From Pseudomonas karstica (GTDB lineage Bacteria > Pseudomonadota > Gammaproteobacteria > Pseudomonadales > Pseudomonadaceae), in NCBI RefSeq assembly GCF_009707515.1, contig NZ_WLYI01000022.1:1-64000 (forward strand): a DNA stretch of 64,000 nt, given 5' to 3'. Position numbers and translations under genes: made by a program. The notes beneath the pieces were generated by a model. That model saw only the letters and a list, made by a program, of their open reading frames with translations, searched no databases and had not been told where the DNA came from. Shown here in pieces: positions 1 through 7,252 of the stretch (position 1 is the stretch's first letter; every line of letters starts with the position of its first letter).

Positions 1-59
1 GGAGTTCTTCTCTCATCCGATCGGCGCGTGATGAAAATAGGGCGTATTTGACTATCAGT

Positions 60-73
60 CTACTAGAAGGTAG
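60..73. promoter_or_regulatory. Candidate TetR operator half-site upstream of the TetR gene
   Basis: CTACTAGAAGGTAG lies just before the TetR start at 83. Its nine bases CTAGAAGGT (63-71) are identical to the right half of the perfect palindrome at 700-713. The left half is degenerate. The location and the shared half-site suggest autoregulation by the adjacent TetR protein; that is inference. Confidence 0.4.
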
Positions 74-82
74 GGTTTGGCA

Positions 83-667
83 ATGGCTAATCATTCAAAA
101 ACGTTTTATGAGATTCTCAGCTGCGCCCGTTCGCTCATTATTGCAGGTGGGTATAGCGGCTTCAGCTACGCGGATATATCCGAGGTTGTGGGCATTCGCA
201 AAGCCAGTATCCACCACCATTTTCCGACCAAGGTGGATCTTGTCCGTACTCTTGTCACGGGGTACCGAGAGGAAGCGGAAGCTGGAATTGCCGAGCTTGA
301 ACGCCATTGTCCTGGCCCGGCGGACCAACTCCGCGCTTATCTGGGCTATTGGCAGGCCTGCATCGGCGATGCAACAAAGGGCTATTGCGTTTGCGCATTG
401 TTGGCAACTCAAATACCGGTATTGCCTCAAGAGGTGGTATTGGAGGTGAGAGCCCACTTTCGTGCGCTCTCCGCCTGGCTGACTTCCGTCTTTGAGCGGG
501 GATCAAAGCAGGGGAGCTTCATATTGTCCAGCGATGCGCGCTCCGAGGCGGAGACGTTCATGGCAACCGTGCATGGTGCGATGCTCTCGGCTCGTGCCTA
601 CGGGGATCCCAAAATGTTCGGCGTGATTACCCAGCCACTGATCGAGAGGCTCGTTGTCGCGCAATGA
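83..667 (+). CDS. TetR/AcrR family transcriptional regulator
   Basis: A 194-residue protein with the TetR layout: an N-terminal three-helix DNA-binding domain (residues about 8-55, with the family-typical run ISEVVGIRKASIHHHF) and an all-helical ligand-binding C-terminal domain. ATG at 83 is preferred over an in-frame TTG at 77 because the purine-rich AGAAGGTAGGG lies upstream of it. The ligand cannot be read from the sequence. Palindromic sites sharing CTAGAAGGT flank the gene at 60-73 and 700-713, so it may control itself and whatever once followed it. The sequence after the second site does not contain an intact gene, so the target may have been lost. Confidence 0.85.
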   Translation: MANHSKTFYEILSCARSLIIAGGYSGFSYADISEVVGIRKASIHHHFPTKVDLVRTLVTGYREEAEAGIAELERHCPGPADQLRAYLGYWQACIGDATKGYCVCALLATQIPVLPQEVVLEVRAHFRALSAWLTSVFERGSKQGSFILSSDARSEAETFMATVHGAMLSARAYGDPKMFGVITQPLIERLVVAQ

Positions 668-699
668 TGGAAAGCGGTCGCGTCTGGATCTTTTTGCCT

Positions 700-713
700 A
701 CCTTCTAGAAGGT
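700..713. promoter_or_regulatory. Perfect 14-bp palindrome, candidate TetR operator
   Basis: ACCTTCTAGAAGGT equals its own reverse complement. It lies 33 nt after the TetR stop codon and shares CTAGAAGGT with the site in front of the TetR gene. An operator downstream of a regulator usually belongs to the promoter of a controlled gene, but no intact gene begins here. Confidence 0.5.
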
Positions 714-1097
714 GGAATTTTTCAAGTTTTTGTCAGAGCTGCGCTCATTCTGCGGTATGAAAGTCGACGACAAACAACCCTGGGGGTCATTACTAACCAC
801 AACCAATATGCCCGTCGTAACCAAGGTCGCCATCGCCATTCTTCCCACCATTGACAGTCAGGATTTTATGAAACTGCTGATTGGGTAGCTGCAGCATCAA
901 GATCCTCTCTCTCTCCGACAGATCCGGGGGGATGCCTTGCAGTAACTGGCAGCACTCACCCAGGTATCTACGCTTCAGGAAATCAGTGCGTCGTCACTCA
1001 GACAGCTGTTGGGCAAAGGGTCGACTTACGAGTCCTGGCTTGGCCGGTCTGCTCTATCGTACAAATCTCCATCATTCAAACGAGATGGGGGTATACG
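714..1097. other. Gap without an intact gene; probable degenerate sequence
   Basis: There is only a 43-codon ORF (757-888, beginning MKVDDKQPWG), which I do not recognise and whose start has no clear ribosome site. Beyond its stop the same frame reads on as protein-like sequence broken by a further stop, which looks like decayed coding DNA. The last part, with TGGGGGTATACG immediately before an ATG at 1098, resembles the leader of P4-type integrase genes. Confidence 0.4.
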
Positions 1098-1160
1098 ATG
1101 GCACTCACCGATAATGCAGTTCGGCACGCCAAGTCTCGTGGCAAGGACTCCAAGTCTGTG
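1098..1160 (+). pseudogene. N-terminal fragment of a P4-type tyrosine integrase
   Basis: From ATG 1098 the frame reads MALTDNAVRHAKSRGKDSK. This closely matches the first residues (MALTDTAVRNAKP) of phage/island integrases with an N-terminal Arm-binding (DUF4102) domain. The similarity stops after about 20 residues, and the frame then runs antisense into the ParE toxin tail and ends at 1214. I read this as the left remnant of an integrase gene, cut by recombination near position 1155. It marks the islet as once mobile. The call rests on recalled family N-termini. Confidence 0.5.
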
Positions 1161-1161
1161 A

Positions 1162-1503
1162 TCATTCATGGGACAGATGCAGTTGCACTCCCATGGCGTC
1201 ATGCAGGAGTCTGACAACCTCAACCACGTCGTCGTTTGTCACACTATAGAACACGATATGGCGTGGGCTTTTGACCGTCCCATAAGGGTGCTTGGCCTGC
1301 TGGCGTGAATAGATGAGGTGATAGCTGCGAAGGCCCGGTGCAAGCTCATCGCGTTCGTGGCTGCCAATCCGATAAGGCGTACCGGAAGAGCTTGCAGCGC
1401 CGCGAGGATCAGCGACTGATCGCGCTGATCGCCGAACTGCGTGGGAGAGCCTGAGGATGTCGACAATGTCGGCACGCGCGCTGGAAATCCGATACGGCGG
1501 CAT
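1162..1503 (-). pseudogene. RelE/ParE-family toxin with two compensating frameshifts (probably inactive)
   Basis: The 113-codon frame starts two bases after the antitoxin stop, as expected for a parDE operon. Its N-terminus (MPPYRISSARADIVDILRLS) and C-terminal half (from GSHERDELAPGLRSYHLIYS to HDAMGVQLHL) look like a ParE toxin. The middle, residues about 22-45, does not. The neighbouring frame carries the expected helix there (QFGDQRDQSLILAALQAL). So a shift out of frame near the codon for residue 21 is reversed about 25 codons later, leaving the frame open but a core helix replaced. The toxin is probably dead. It could also be a diverged family member, but the frame-switched homology argues for mutation. 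Confidence 0.7.
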
Positions 1504-1505
1504 TC

Positions 1506-1796
1506 TCAGTGTTTCTCGCTCGCGGGGAGGGTGGCCTCCAGGCTCAAACCCTCGAGGTAGTGCTCCAGATCCCCTTGGCTCAACTGAGTAAAGCGCCCGT
1601 GCTCAAGGTCCATGATGCCGATTGAGGTCGCCTGACGCAGGGCCTCAATTTTGGCGGTGTCTTCGGCGACGCGCTGTTCCAATAGGCGCAAACCTTCTCG
1701 CATCACTTCGCTGGCATTCTGATAACGGCCGGACTGAACCAGGTCGTGGATGACCTGTTCCTGATGAGGGGTCAGTACTACATTTCGTGTTGCCAT
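1506..1796 (-). CDS. ParD-like ribbon-helix-helix antitoxin
   Basis: A 96-residue protein. Residues about 1-45 fit a ParD/CopG ribbon-helix-helix domain (a short beta strand, then VIHDLVQSGRYQNASEVMREGLRLLE). The acidic C-terminal tail would wrap the toxin. It is upstream of and almost touching the toxin gene, the usual antitoxin-first order. The family binds its own promoter and neutralises ParE, a gyrase inhibitor. Here the antitoxin is intact while the toxin appears damaged, a common stage of decay once the toxin is lost. Confidence 0.85.
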   Translation of the reverse strand: MATRNVVLTPHQEQVIHDLVQSGRYQNASEVMREGLRLLEQRVAEDTAKIEALRQATSIGIMDLEHGRFTQLSQGDLEHYLEGLSLEATLPASEKH

Positions 1797-1986
1797 GGGT
1801 GGGTTCCAGCTCTGGGCAAACAGGCTTTTTCGACAATTGGCATATTATGCCATTTGACTCGCGAGCACATAGTTTGAGATTTCTAGCTGACGAACTGTGT
1901 CGTACGAGTCATTTGTCGTGCGAGGACCATGTTTACTAGTGAAAGCTACGGAGCTTGATTACCGGCCCCAGAATCTACGACTAGCA

Positions 1987-2886
1987 TCACTGCGTTTCCT
2001 CATCTTTCGCACTCACTGATTGCAGCCAATCAACAAAGGCTCGCAAATGGACCGGCTTGTCGGCGTCAAGTGGAACCAGCGCATGGTAAGTCGGACCAAG
2101 CGAACGTAAAGCCGGAAAGGGTCTTTGCAACCGCCCGACTGCACATTCGGCCTCCAGCGTTGGAAAGGGACCTATGCCGAAACCAAGCCCATCGACGACG
2201 GCCTGCAAGGTCACGAAGAAATGATCGAAGCGCAGAGTCCGGCTCGCTCGAAGCATGGGTTGATTCGCACTTTCCATCCAGGCTTCCCAGTCCCCTGGGC
2301 GGGTTTCGGTGGTCAACCAGGTTTCGGCGGCCAGTTGCTCGACCGTCTCGACGCCCGTCTTGGCGAGCAGTGACGAGCTCGCAATCACCGTATTCCATTC
2401 GCGAAACAAGGGTATTGCCTGAAATTGACCACCGTGTGGTACGCCCCGTCGGATTGCAACGTCGAAACTTCCGCTGAGCGCTGGTTGTGTCGAAAGCACG
2501 GTCGAAACGCGCACATCCACCCCAGGGTGTGTCTCGGCAAATAATGGCAATCGGGGAATCAGCCAGCGCATGGCGACTGTAGCCGGAGCGCTGACACGGA
2601 TGATCTTCAGCTGTTGCTTCTTGCCGTAGCGCTCGGCTGCGTCTGCGATGTGATCGAACGCGGCGCTGATTTCCCGGGCGAGCGCCCGGGCATGGGGCGA
2701 CGCCACCATGCTCTGCCCAGCACGAACAAACAGCGGTTGACCGAGCCACTCCTCCAAGGCTGCGATCTGCCGACTCACTGCTCCGTGAGTCAGGTTCAGT
2801 TCCCGAGCAGCAGCCGAGTAACTGCCTGCCCGGGCGGCCACTTCGAAAATGCGCAGGGCGTGAAGCGGGGGAAGCTTTTGCCTCAT
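1987..2886 (-). CDS. phnR: LysR-type regulator of phosphonoacetate degradation (PhnR)
   Basis: A 299-residue LysR regulator of the GcvA-like type: winged-helix domain at residues about 6-65 (LHALRIFEVAARAGSYSAAA; LTHGAVSRQIAALEEWLGQPLF), then a periplasmic-binding-protein-like effector domain. It is divergent from the phosphonoacetate hydrolase gene with a 140-nt shared promoter region. In P. fluorescens 23F the hydrolase gene phnA is next to a LysR gene, phnR, which is required for its induction by phosphonoacetate independently of phosphate starvation. Identity with phnR is inferred from that arrangement. A T-N11-A dyad lies in the shared region at 2938-2950. Confidence 0.8.
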   Translation of the reverse strand: MRQKLPPLHALRIFEVAARAGSYSAAARELNLTHGAVSRQIAALEEWLGQPLFVRAGQSMVASPHARALAREISAAFDHIADAAERYGKKQQLKIIRVSAPATVAMRWLIPRLPLFAETHPGVDVRVSTVLSTQPALSGSFDVAIRRGVPHGGQFQAIPLFREWNTVIASSSLLAKTGVETVEQLAAETWLTTETRPGDWEAWMESANQPMLRASRTLRFDHFFVTLQAVVDGLGFGIGPFPTLEAECAVGRLQRPFPALRSLGPTYHALVPLDADKPVHLRAFVDWLQSVSAKDEETQ

Positions 2887-2937
2887 ATGTGATCCCTATG
2901 CACAGGTATCGCTACTTTAATTCGATTGTGTGAGGAA

Positions 2938-2950
2938 TATGCTCAGCATA
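2938..2950. promoter_or_regulatory. T-N11-A dyad in the phnR-phnA intergenic region
   Basis: TATGC-TCA-GCATA is an inverted repeat with the T-N11-A geometry of LysR binding sites. It is 77 nt upstream of the phnA start and 52 nt from the phnR start. It is a likely PhnR recognition site. Confidence 0.45.
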
Positions 2951-3026
2951 CGGTGAATCGCAGGTTTCAAACAGTGCAAGTCACTCAGCACGCAGTGCGT
3001 TTAATCATCGAAGGAAAGGTTTACCC

Positions 3027-4250
3027 ATGACTCAATTTATCAACGTGAATTCCCGGTCCTATCGGCTGCCTTCAGCTCCCACTATTGTTATTTGCATCGA
3101 TGGATGCGAGCAGGAATACATCAATCAAGCCATTCAAGCCGGACAGGCTCCTTTTCTTGCCGAGCTTACCGGCTTCGGCACGGTGTTGACTGGCGACTGC
3201 GTGGTGCCGTCGTTCACCAACCCGAACAATCTGTCGATTGTCACCGGAGCCCCGCCATCCGTTCACGGTATTTGCGGCAACTTCTTTTTTGACCAGGAAA
3301 CACAAGAGGAGGTGTTGATGAATGACGCTAAATACCTTCGCGCACCAACAATTCTTGCCGAGATGGCCAAAGCGGGCCAGCTCGTCGCCGTGGTGACTGC
3401 AAAGGACAAATTGCGCAACCTGCTTGGGCATCAACTAAAAGGGATCTGCTTTTCCGCTGAAAAAGCCGAACAGGTGAACCTGAAGGAACACGGTGTCGAG
3501 AACATCCTGGCAAGAGTCGGCATGCCCCTGCCTTCGGTTTATAGCGCGGAACTTTCCGAGTTCGTGTTTGCCGCCGGGCTCTCATTGCTGACTAACGAAC
3601 GCCCAGACTTCATGTACCTGTCCACTACCGATTATGTACAGCACAAACATGCGCCGGGTACGCCAGAAGCCAATGCGTTTTACGCAATGATGGACAGCTA
3701 CTTCAAGCGTTATCACGAGCAGGGCGCAGTAGTGGCGATCACGGCGGATCACGGTATGAATGCCAAGACCGATGCAATAGGCCGACCCAACATCCTGTTT
3801 TTGCAAGACCTTCTGGACGCCCAGTATGGTGCGCAGCGTACACGCGTATTGCTGCCAATCACCGACCCCTACGTAGTGCATCACGGTGCACTGGGATCTT
3901 ACGCGACCGTGTACTTGCGCGATGCGGTACCGCAGCGCGATGCAATCGACTTTCTCGCAGGCATCGCTGGTGTCGAGGCAGTCTTGACGCGATCGCAAGC
4001 CTGCCAGCGGTTCGAATTGCCCGAAGACCGGATTGGCGATCTGGTAGTTCTCGGTGAGCGGCTGACGGTGCTTGGAAGTGCTGCCGACAAACACGACCTG
4101 TCCGGACTGACGGTGCCCTTGCGTTCCCACGGTGGTGTGTCCGAGCAGAAAGTACCACTGATCTTCAACCGCAAGTTGGTAGGTCTCGATAACCCCGACC
4201 GCCTGCGCAATTTCGACATTATCGATCTTGCGCTCAACCATCTAGCTTGA
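3027..4250 (+). CDS. phnA: Phosphonoacetate hydrolase
   Basis: A 407-residue alkaline-phosphatase-superfamily enzyme that hydrolyses phosphonoacetate to acetate and phosphate in the cytoplasm. The length equals the P. fluorescens 23F enzyme as I recall it. The di-zinc ligand set is readable: Asp25 (in CIDG), Thr64 (in PSFTNPNN, the family nucleophile), Asp202 and His206 (in TTDYVQHKH), Asp241-His242 (in TADHG) and His368 (in RSHGG). AAGGAAAGG precedes ATG 3027. The gene is divergent from phnR and followed after 95 nt by an organophosphate/phosphonate-type antiporter, a self-contained uptake and degradation unit. This stretch appears visibly less GC-rich than the rest of the window, consistent with acquisition. 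Confidence 0.93.
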   Translation: MTQFINVNSRSYRLPSAPTIVICIDGCEQEYINQAIQAGQAPFLAELTGFGTVLTGDCVVPSFTNPNNLSIVTGAPPSVHGICGNFFFDQETQEEVLMNDAKYLRAPTILAEMAKAGQLVAVVTAKDKLRNLLGHQLKGICFSAEKAEQVNLKEHGVENILARVGMPLPSVYSAELSEFVFAAGLSLLTNERPDFMYLSTTDYVQHKHAPGTPEANAFYAMMDSYFKRYHEQGAVVAITADHGMNAKTDAIGRPNILFLQDLLDAQYGAQRTRVLLPITDPYVVHHGALGSYATVYLRDAVPQRDAIDFLAGIAGVEAVLTRSQACQRFELPEDRIGDLVVLGERLTVLGSAADKHDLSGLTVPLRSHGGVSEQKVPLIFNRKLVGLDNPDRLRNFDIIDLALNHLA

Positions 4251-4264
4251 TCCAAAACACCACA

Positions 4265-4328
4265 TCGCAGCGAAGACTGCGAGCTCTGGCTTAATCCAAA
4301 AACTGGTTAGCGCAGCGCAATGCTGCGC
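4265..4328 (+). promoter_or_regulatory. Two hairpins in the phnA-transporter spacer
   Basis: TCGCAG/CTGCGA (4265-4282, 6-bp stem, 6-nt loop) is followed by GCGCAGC/GCTGCGC (4310-4328, 7-bp stem, 5-nt loop), which ends 17 nt before the transporter start. Neither has a T-run, so they are more likely mRNA processing, stabilising or attenuating structures than a strong terminator. Confidence 0.4.
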
Positions 4329-4345
4329 GCCACACGGAGACAGGC

Positions 4346-5632
4346 ATGCCTACAAAAACCGTTGATACTCTGCAATACAAAGCGACATCGCCGATATCCA
4401 CCTTTGATCAATACAAATGGCGCGCACTGATCGGCGTGACGTTCTGCTATCTCTTCTATTATACCGGGCGCCAGACCTTGGGCTTCGCTATCCCCGGCAT
4501 CCAGCATGATTACGGTTTTTCGAAATACGAAATTGGCTGGATCAGCGCCACAATGTTGTGGTGCTACGCCGCCGGCCAGTTCATCAACGGCAATCTGGGA
4601 GATAAGCTCGGTGGCAAGCGAATGATGATCGCCGGCGCGATTCTCTCGCTGGGGGCAAATTGGGTCTTTAGCTTCGGCCACTCATTCTGGTTTTTTCTGC
4701 TCGCCTGGGGGGCGAATGGCTACTTTCAGTCCATGGGTTTTGCGCCCGGCAGCCGTCTACTGTCGAACTGGTGGAGTCATAAAAATCGCGGATTTGTGTA
4801 CGGTGTATATGTCGGATTCTCCGGATTTTCCTCTGTTCTCGCTTTTGTTCTGCCCCTTGTCATTCTGGGCGCGATGCAACTGGACTGGATCTGGATTTTC
4901 AGACTGGCGCCACTGTCGATGCTATTTGGCGCAATGGTGCTATGGCTTTTTGTCTCTGAGCGTCCCGAAGACAAAAAACTCCGCACCCTTGAACCCTCGG
5001 ATGACACCCCTCCGTTAGCAATTGAGGATGATTTAACCAGTGCACAGCGCTATGCGATCGTGCTGCGAAACTGGCGACTTTACATCGCTGGATTCGCAAT
5101 TGGTTTTCAGAACGCTGCGCGCTACGCGTTAGTAGTCTGGGTGCCCGTGCATTTTCTCGGGCTCGACTGGAAGACGTCGGCAGCGTTTATTGATCCGAAG
5201 TGGATTACGGTCGCGCTACCTGTAGGGATGGCGCTTGGTGCGCTATCGAACAGTTGGATTTCAGACGTTGTGTTTCAGGGAAGACGTTATCTGGCGATTG
5301 TCTCGTATATGGTTCTTGCGTCAGCAACCGCGATTATCATGATGTTCGTACCGCACGGGAGCATGGTCGCGATAGGCTTGCTTTTCCTTTGTGGATTTTT
5401 CGTCTTCGGGCCAGCATCGTCGTTCTGGGCACTCTGCCCGGACATCTTTGGACGTCGCGTTGCGGGTACTGCAACGGGCGTACTCAATACCATGTCCTAT
5501 GTATGCGCAGGCATTGGTGAACCGGTCATCGGCCACATGATCGATTCAACTGGTAGTACGTCGATCATTTTTCCGACTGTAGCGGGACTTTGTGCGGCGA
5601 GCGCGATGTTGTCGTTATTGATCAAGCGCTGA
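4346..5632 (+). CDS. MFS organophosphate/phosphonate:phosphate antiporter-type transporter (PhnB-like)
   Basis: A 428-residue, roughly 12-helix inner-membrane protein of the OPA family (GlpT/UhpT-like), with the family-typical start of helix 1 (GVTFCYLFYYTGRQTLGFAIPG). A soluble linker with many charges (about residues 205-230) divides the two six-helix halves. Being directly downstream of phnA, it probably imports phosphonoacetate. The 23F locus has a GlpT-like gene, phnB, in this position, but I have not confirmed orthology. ATG 4346 follows GAGACAGG. Confidence 0.85.
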   Translation: MPTKTVDTLQYKATSPISTFDQYKWRALIGVTFCYLFYYTGRQTLGFAIPGIQHDYGFSKYEIGWISATMLWCYAAGQFINGNLGDKLGGKRMMIAGAILSLGANWVFSFGHSFWFFLLAWGANGYFQSMGFAPGSRLLSNWWSHKNRGFVYGVYVGFSGFSSVLAFVLPLVILGAMQLDWIWIFRLAPLSMLFGAMVLWLFVSERPEDKKLRTLEPSDDTPPLAIEDDLTSAQRYAIVLRNWRLYIAGFAIGFQNAARYALVVWVPVHFLGLDWKTSAAFIDPKWITVALPVGMALGALSNSWISDVVFQGRRYLAIVSYMVLASATAIIMMFVPHGSMVAIGLLFLCGFFVFGPASSFWALCPDIFGRRVAGTATGVLNTMSYVCAGIGEPVIGHMIDSTGSTSIIFPTVAGLCAASAMLSLLIKR

Positions 5633-5730
5633 CAGCCTTAGTGCGCGGATCGTAGCGCCACAAGCGCAACGATTCGCGCGCACTGAGCGATTGAAGATTG
5701 CGATACTGACTCGCTCTGGTCTGTCGTTGC

Positions 5731-5910
5731 TGAATCGCCCCTAGTTTCGTAGACACCTCCAAGCCTTAAAATGAGGCCCGTTAGGAGATGCTATAAGCAA
5801 CCTGTGTTACTCCGAAGAATTCAAAGCCCAAGCGGTCAATCAAGTGACTGAAAAGAAACTAACCGGCATTGCTGGCAGCTTGGGGCCCCAACAATCAGTT
5901 GTGTATTCAC
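5731..5910 (+). mobile_element. Decayed left end and OrfA start of an IS3-family element
   Basis: TGAATCGCCCCTAGTTTCGT (from 5731) resembles an IS3-family left inverted repeat. From 5793 a frame reads ISNLCYSEEFKAQAVNQVTE, close to OrfA starts of the type MSNQRYSEEFKxQAVNQVTE. The expected initiator ATG is ATA (5793-5795). Homology fades after about 30 codons and the frame stops at about 5916. No OrfB or right end is present. This marks the right edge of the phosphonoacetate islet. Confidence 0.65.
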
Positions 5911-6089
5911 CCTGAGATGATGAGGAGGGGGGACATCGGTGGGGGGGCACCGTTTTTAAAAGTCGAAATCTGCCCCCAATTATGCCCCATGAACTCTGGA
6001 GTTCACTGGATTTAGACAGGCGGCAGTGGACTTTTATTATCTATAACACCTTGTTTATAAACATTTTTATGGAATTTGATGGAACTCCA
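5911..6089. other. AT-rich non-coding stretch with G-runs and inverted repeats
   Basis: Two opposed G/C runs (TGGGGGGGCA at about 5939 and TGCCCCCA at 5971) and a dyad TGAACTC-TG-GAGTTCA (5990-6005) precede an AT-rich stretch. On the minus strand GGGGCATAATTGGGGGCA resembles leaders of P4-type integrase genes, but no integrase frame follows. No gene is supported. Confidence 0.3.
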
Positions 6090-7004
6090 TTACAGGCTAT
6101 CCGGGTCGCCAAAAAACATCTGAATTCGCGACCGCAACCAGCGTTCTCCTGGATCATTGTCTTGTGACCCGCGCCAGGCCATGTGCAACTCAAAGGTGCG
6201 CGTCGGCAGTGGCAGGTCTTCTGCGCGCAGGCCGCCAGCGGCGGTCAAGGCCTCTGCTGCGTAGTCCGGGACGGTAGCCACGATATCGGTGCCAGCCAGC
6301 AACGTGCCCAAACCGTTGAACTGGGGCACGGCCAATACCACGTGGCGCTTGCGGTCGAGTTTTTCCAGTTCCTCGTCAATGAACCCGCTCAAGTCTCCAG
6401 CAAATGAGACCAGTGCGTGAGGGCGGGCGCAGAAGTCGTCCAGGCTCAGGGCACCGGGCACGGTGTCGGCACGCAACAATTTGGGCAGGCTGCGCCGCAG
6501 TACTTTGCGCTTGGCGTTGGCTGGCAGGTCGGTGGTGTAGCTGACGCCGATGGAGATTTCCCCGGAGGCCAGCAGGCCTGGCATCAATATGTAGTTGACG
6601 CGGCGTACCACCAGCACAATGCCCGGCGCTTCAGCTCGCAGGCGCTTGAGCAGCAACGGCAGCAAAGCGAACTCGACATCATCTGACAGGCCAATACGGA
6701 AGACTGCGGTGCTGGTGGCCGGATCAAATTCGGAGGCCCGGCTGACCGCCGTAGAGATCGAGTCCAGGGCCGGGGAGAGCAGGGCGAAGATTTCCACCGC
6801 CCGGGCCGAGGGCTCCATGCTGCGGCCGGTGCGCACAAACAACGGGTCATCGAACAGTCCACGCAGGCGTGACAAGGCGGCGCTGATGGCTGGCTGGCCG
6901 AGGAACAGTTTCTCGGCGGCACGGGTCACGCTGCGCTCATGCATCAGGGTTTCGAATACGATCAGCAGGTTAAGGTCGACACGACGCAGGTCGTTACGGT
7001 TCAT
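6090..7004 (-). CDS. LysR-type transcriptional regulator
   Basis: A 304-residue regulator counted from ATG 7004 (MNRNDLRRVDLNLLIVFETL), chosen because the NodD/SyrM-like LysR motif begins right there; an 18-codon upstream extension is unlikely. The helix-turn-helix is at about residues 25-65 (RSVTRAAEKLFLGQPAISAALSRL), followed by a two-lobed effector domain. It is divergent from an oxidoreductase gene across about 250 nt, so that gene is the probable target. Effector unknown. Confidence 0.85.
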   Translation of the reverse strand: MNRNDLRRVDLNLLIVFETLMHERSVTRAAEKLFLGQPAISAALSRLRGLFDDPLFVRTGRSMEPSARAVEIFALLSPALDSISTAVSRASEFDPATSTAVFRIGLSDDVEFALLPLLLKRLRAEAPGIVLVVRRVNYILMPGLLASGEISIGVSYTTDLPANAKRKVLRRSLPKLLRADTVPGALSLDDFCARPHALVSFAGDLSGFIDEELEKLDRKRHVVLAVPQFNGLGTLLAGTDIVATVPDYAAEALTAAGGLRAEDLPLPTRTFELHMAWRGSQDNDPGERWLRSRIQMFFGDPDSL

Positions 7005-7077
7005 CTTGTGCCCCAGGCTGTGCCAGCAAACTTGACGAGAGCAGCCATATGAGAACAATGGCCAGCACGAATCTTAC

Positions 7078-7142
7078 GAGGAAAGACTGGTACTCTGCAC
7101 CGGCTAATTGATTTTTCCTACGTGGATAGAGCTGCTTTCCTC
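7078..7142. promoter_or_regulatory. Inverted 8-mers between the LysR and oxidoreductase genes
   Basis: GAGGAAAG (7078-7085) and CTTTCCTC (7135-7142) are exact inverted copies 49 nt apart in the divergent promoter region. They could be two half-sites for a looping LysR tetramer. This rests on symmetry and position only. Confidence 0.25.
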
Positions 7143-7252
7143 ATCTGCGGAATCAATGACAGGCATGTCGACTATTAATGGCGACCGGTAGCCTTGCTTC
7201 CAAAGCCCAGATAAAGTTCATGGCATTAGAGGTTACTTTGACGAGGTTTGCG

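Noticed and set aside
757..888. A 43-codon ORF after the TetR gene as a real gene
   Set aside because: No ribosome site and no recognised similarity; the following sequence looks like decayed coding DNA.
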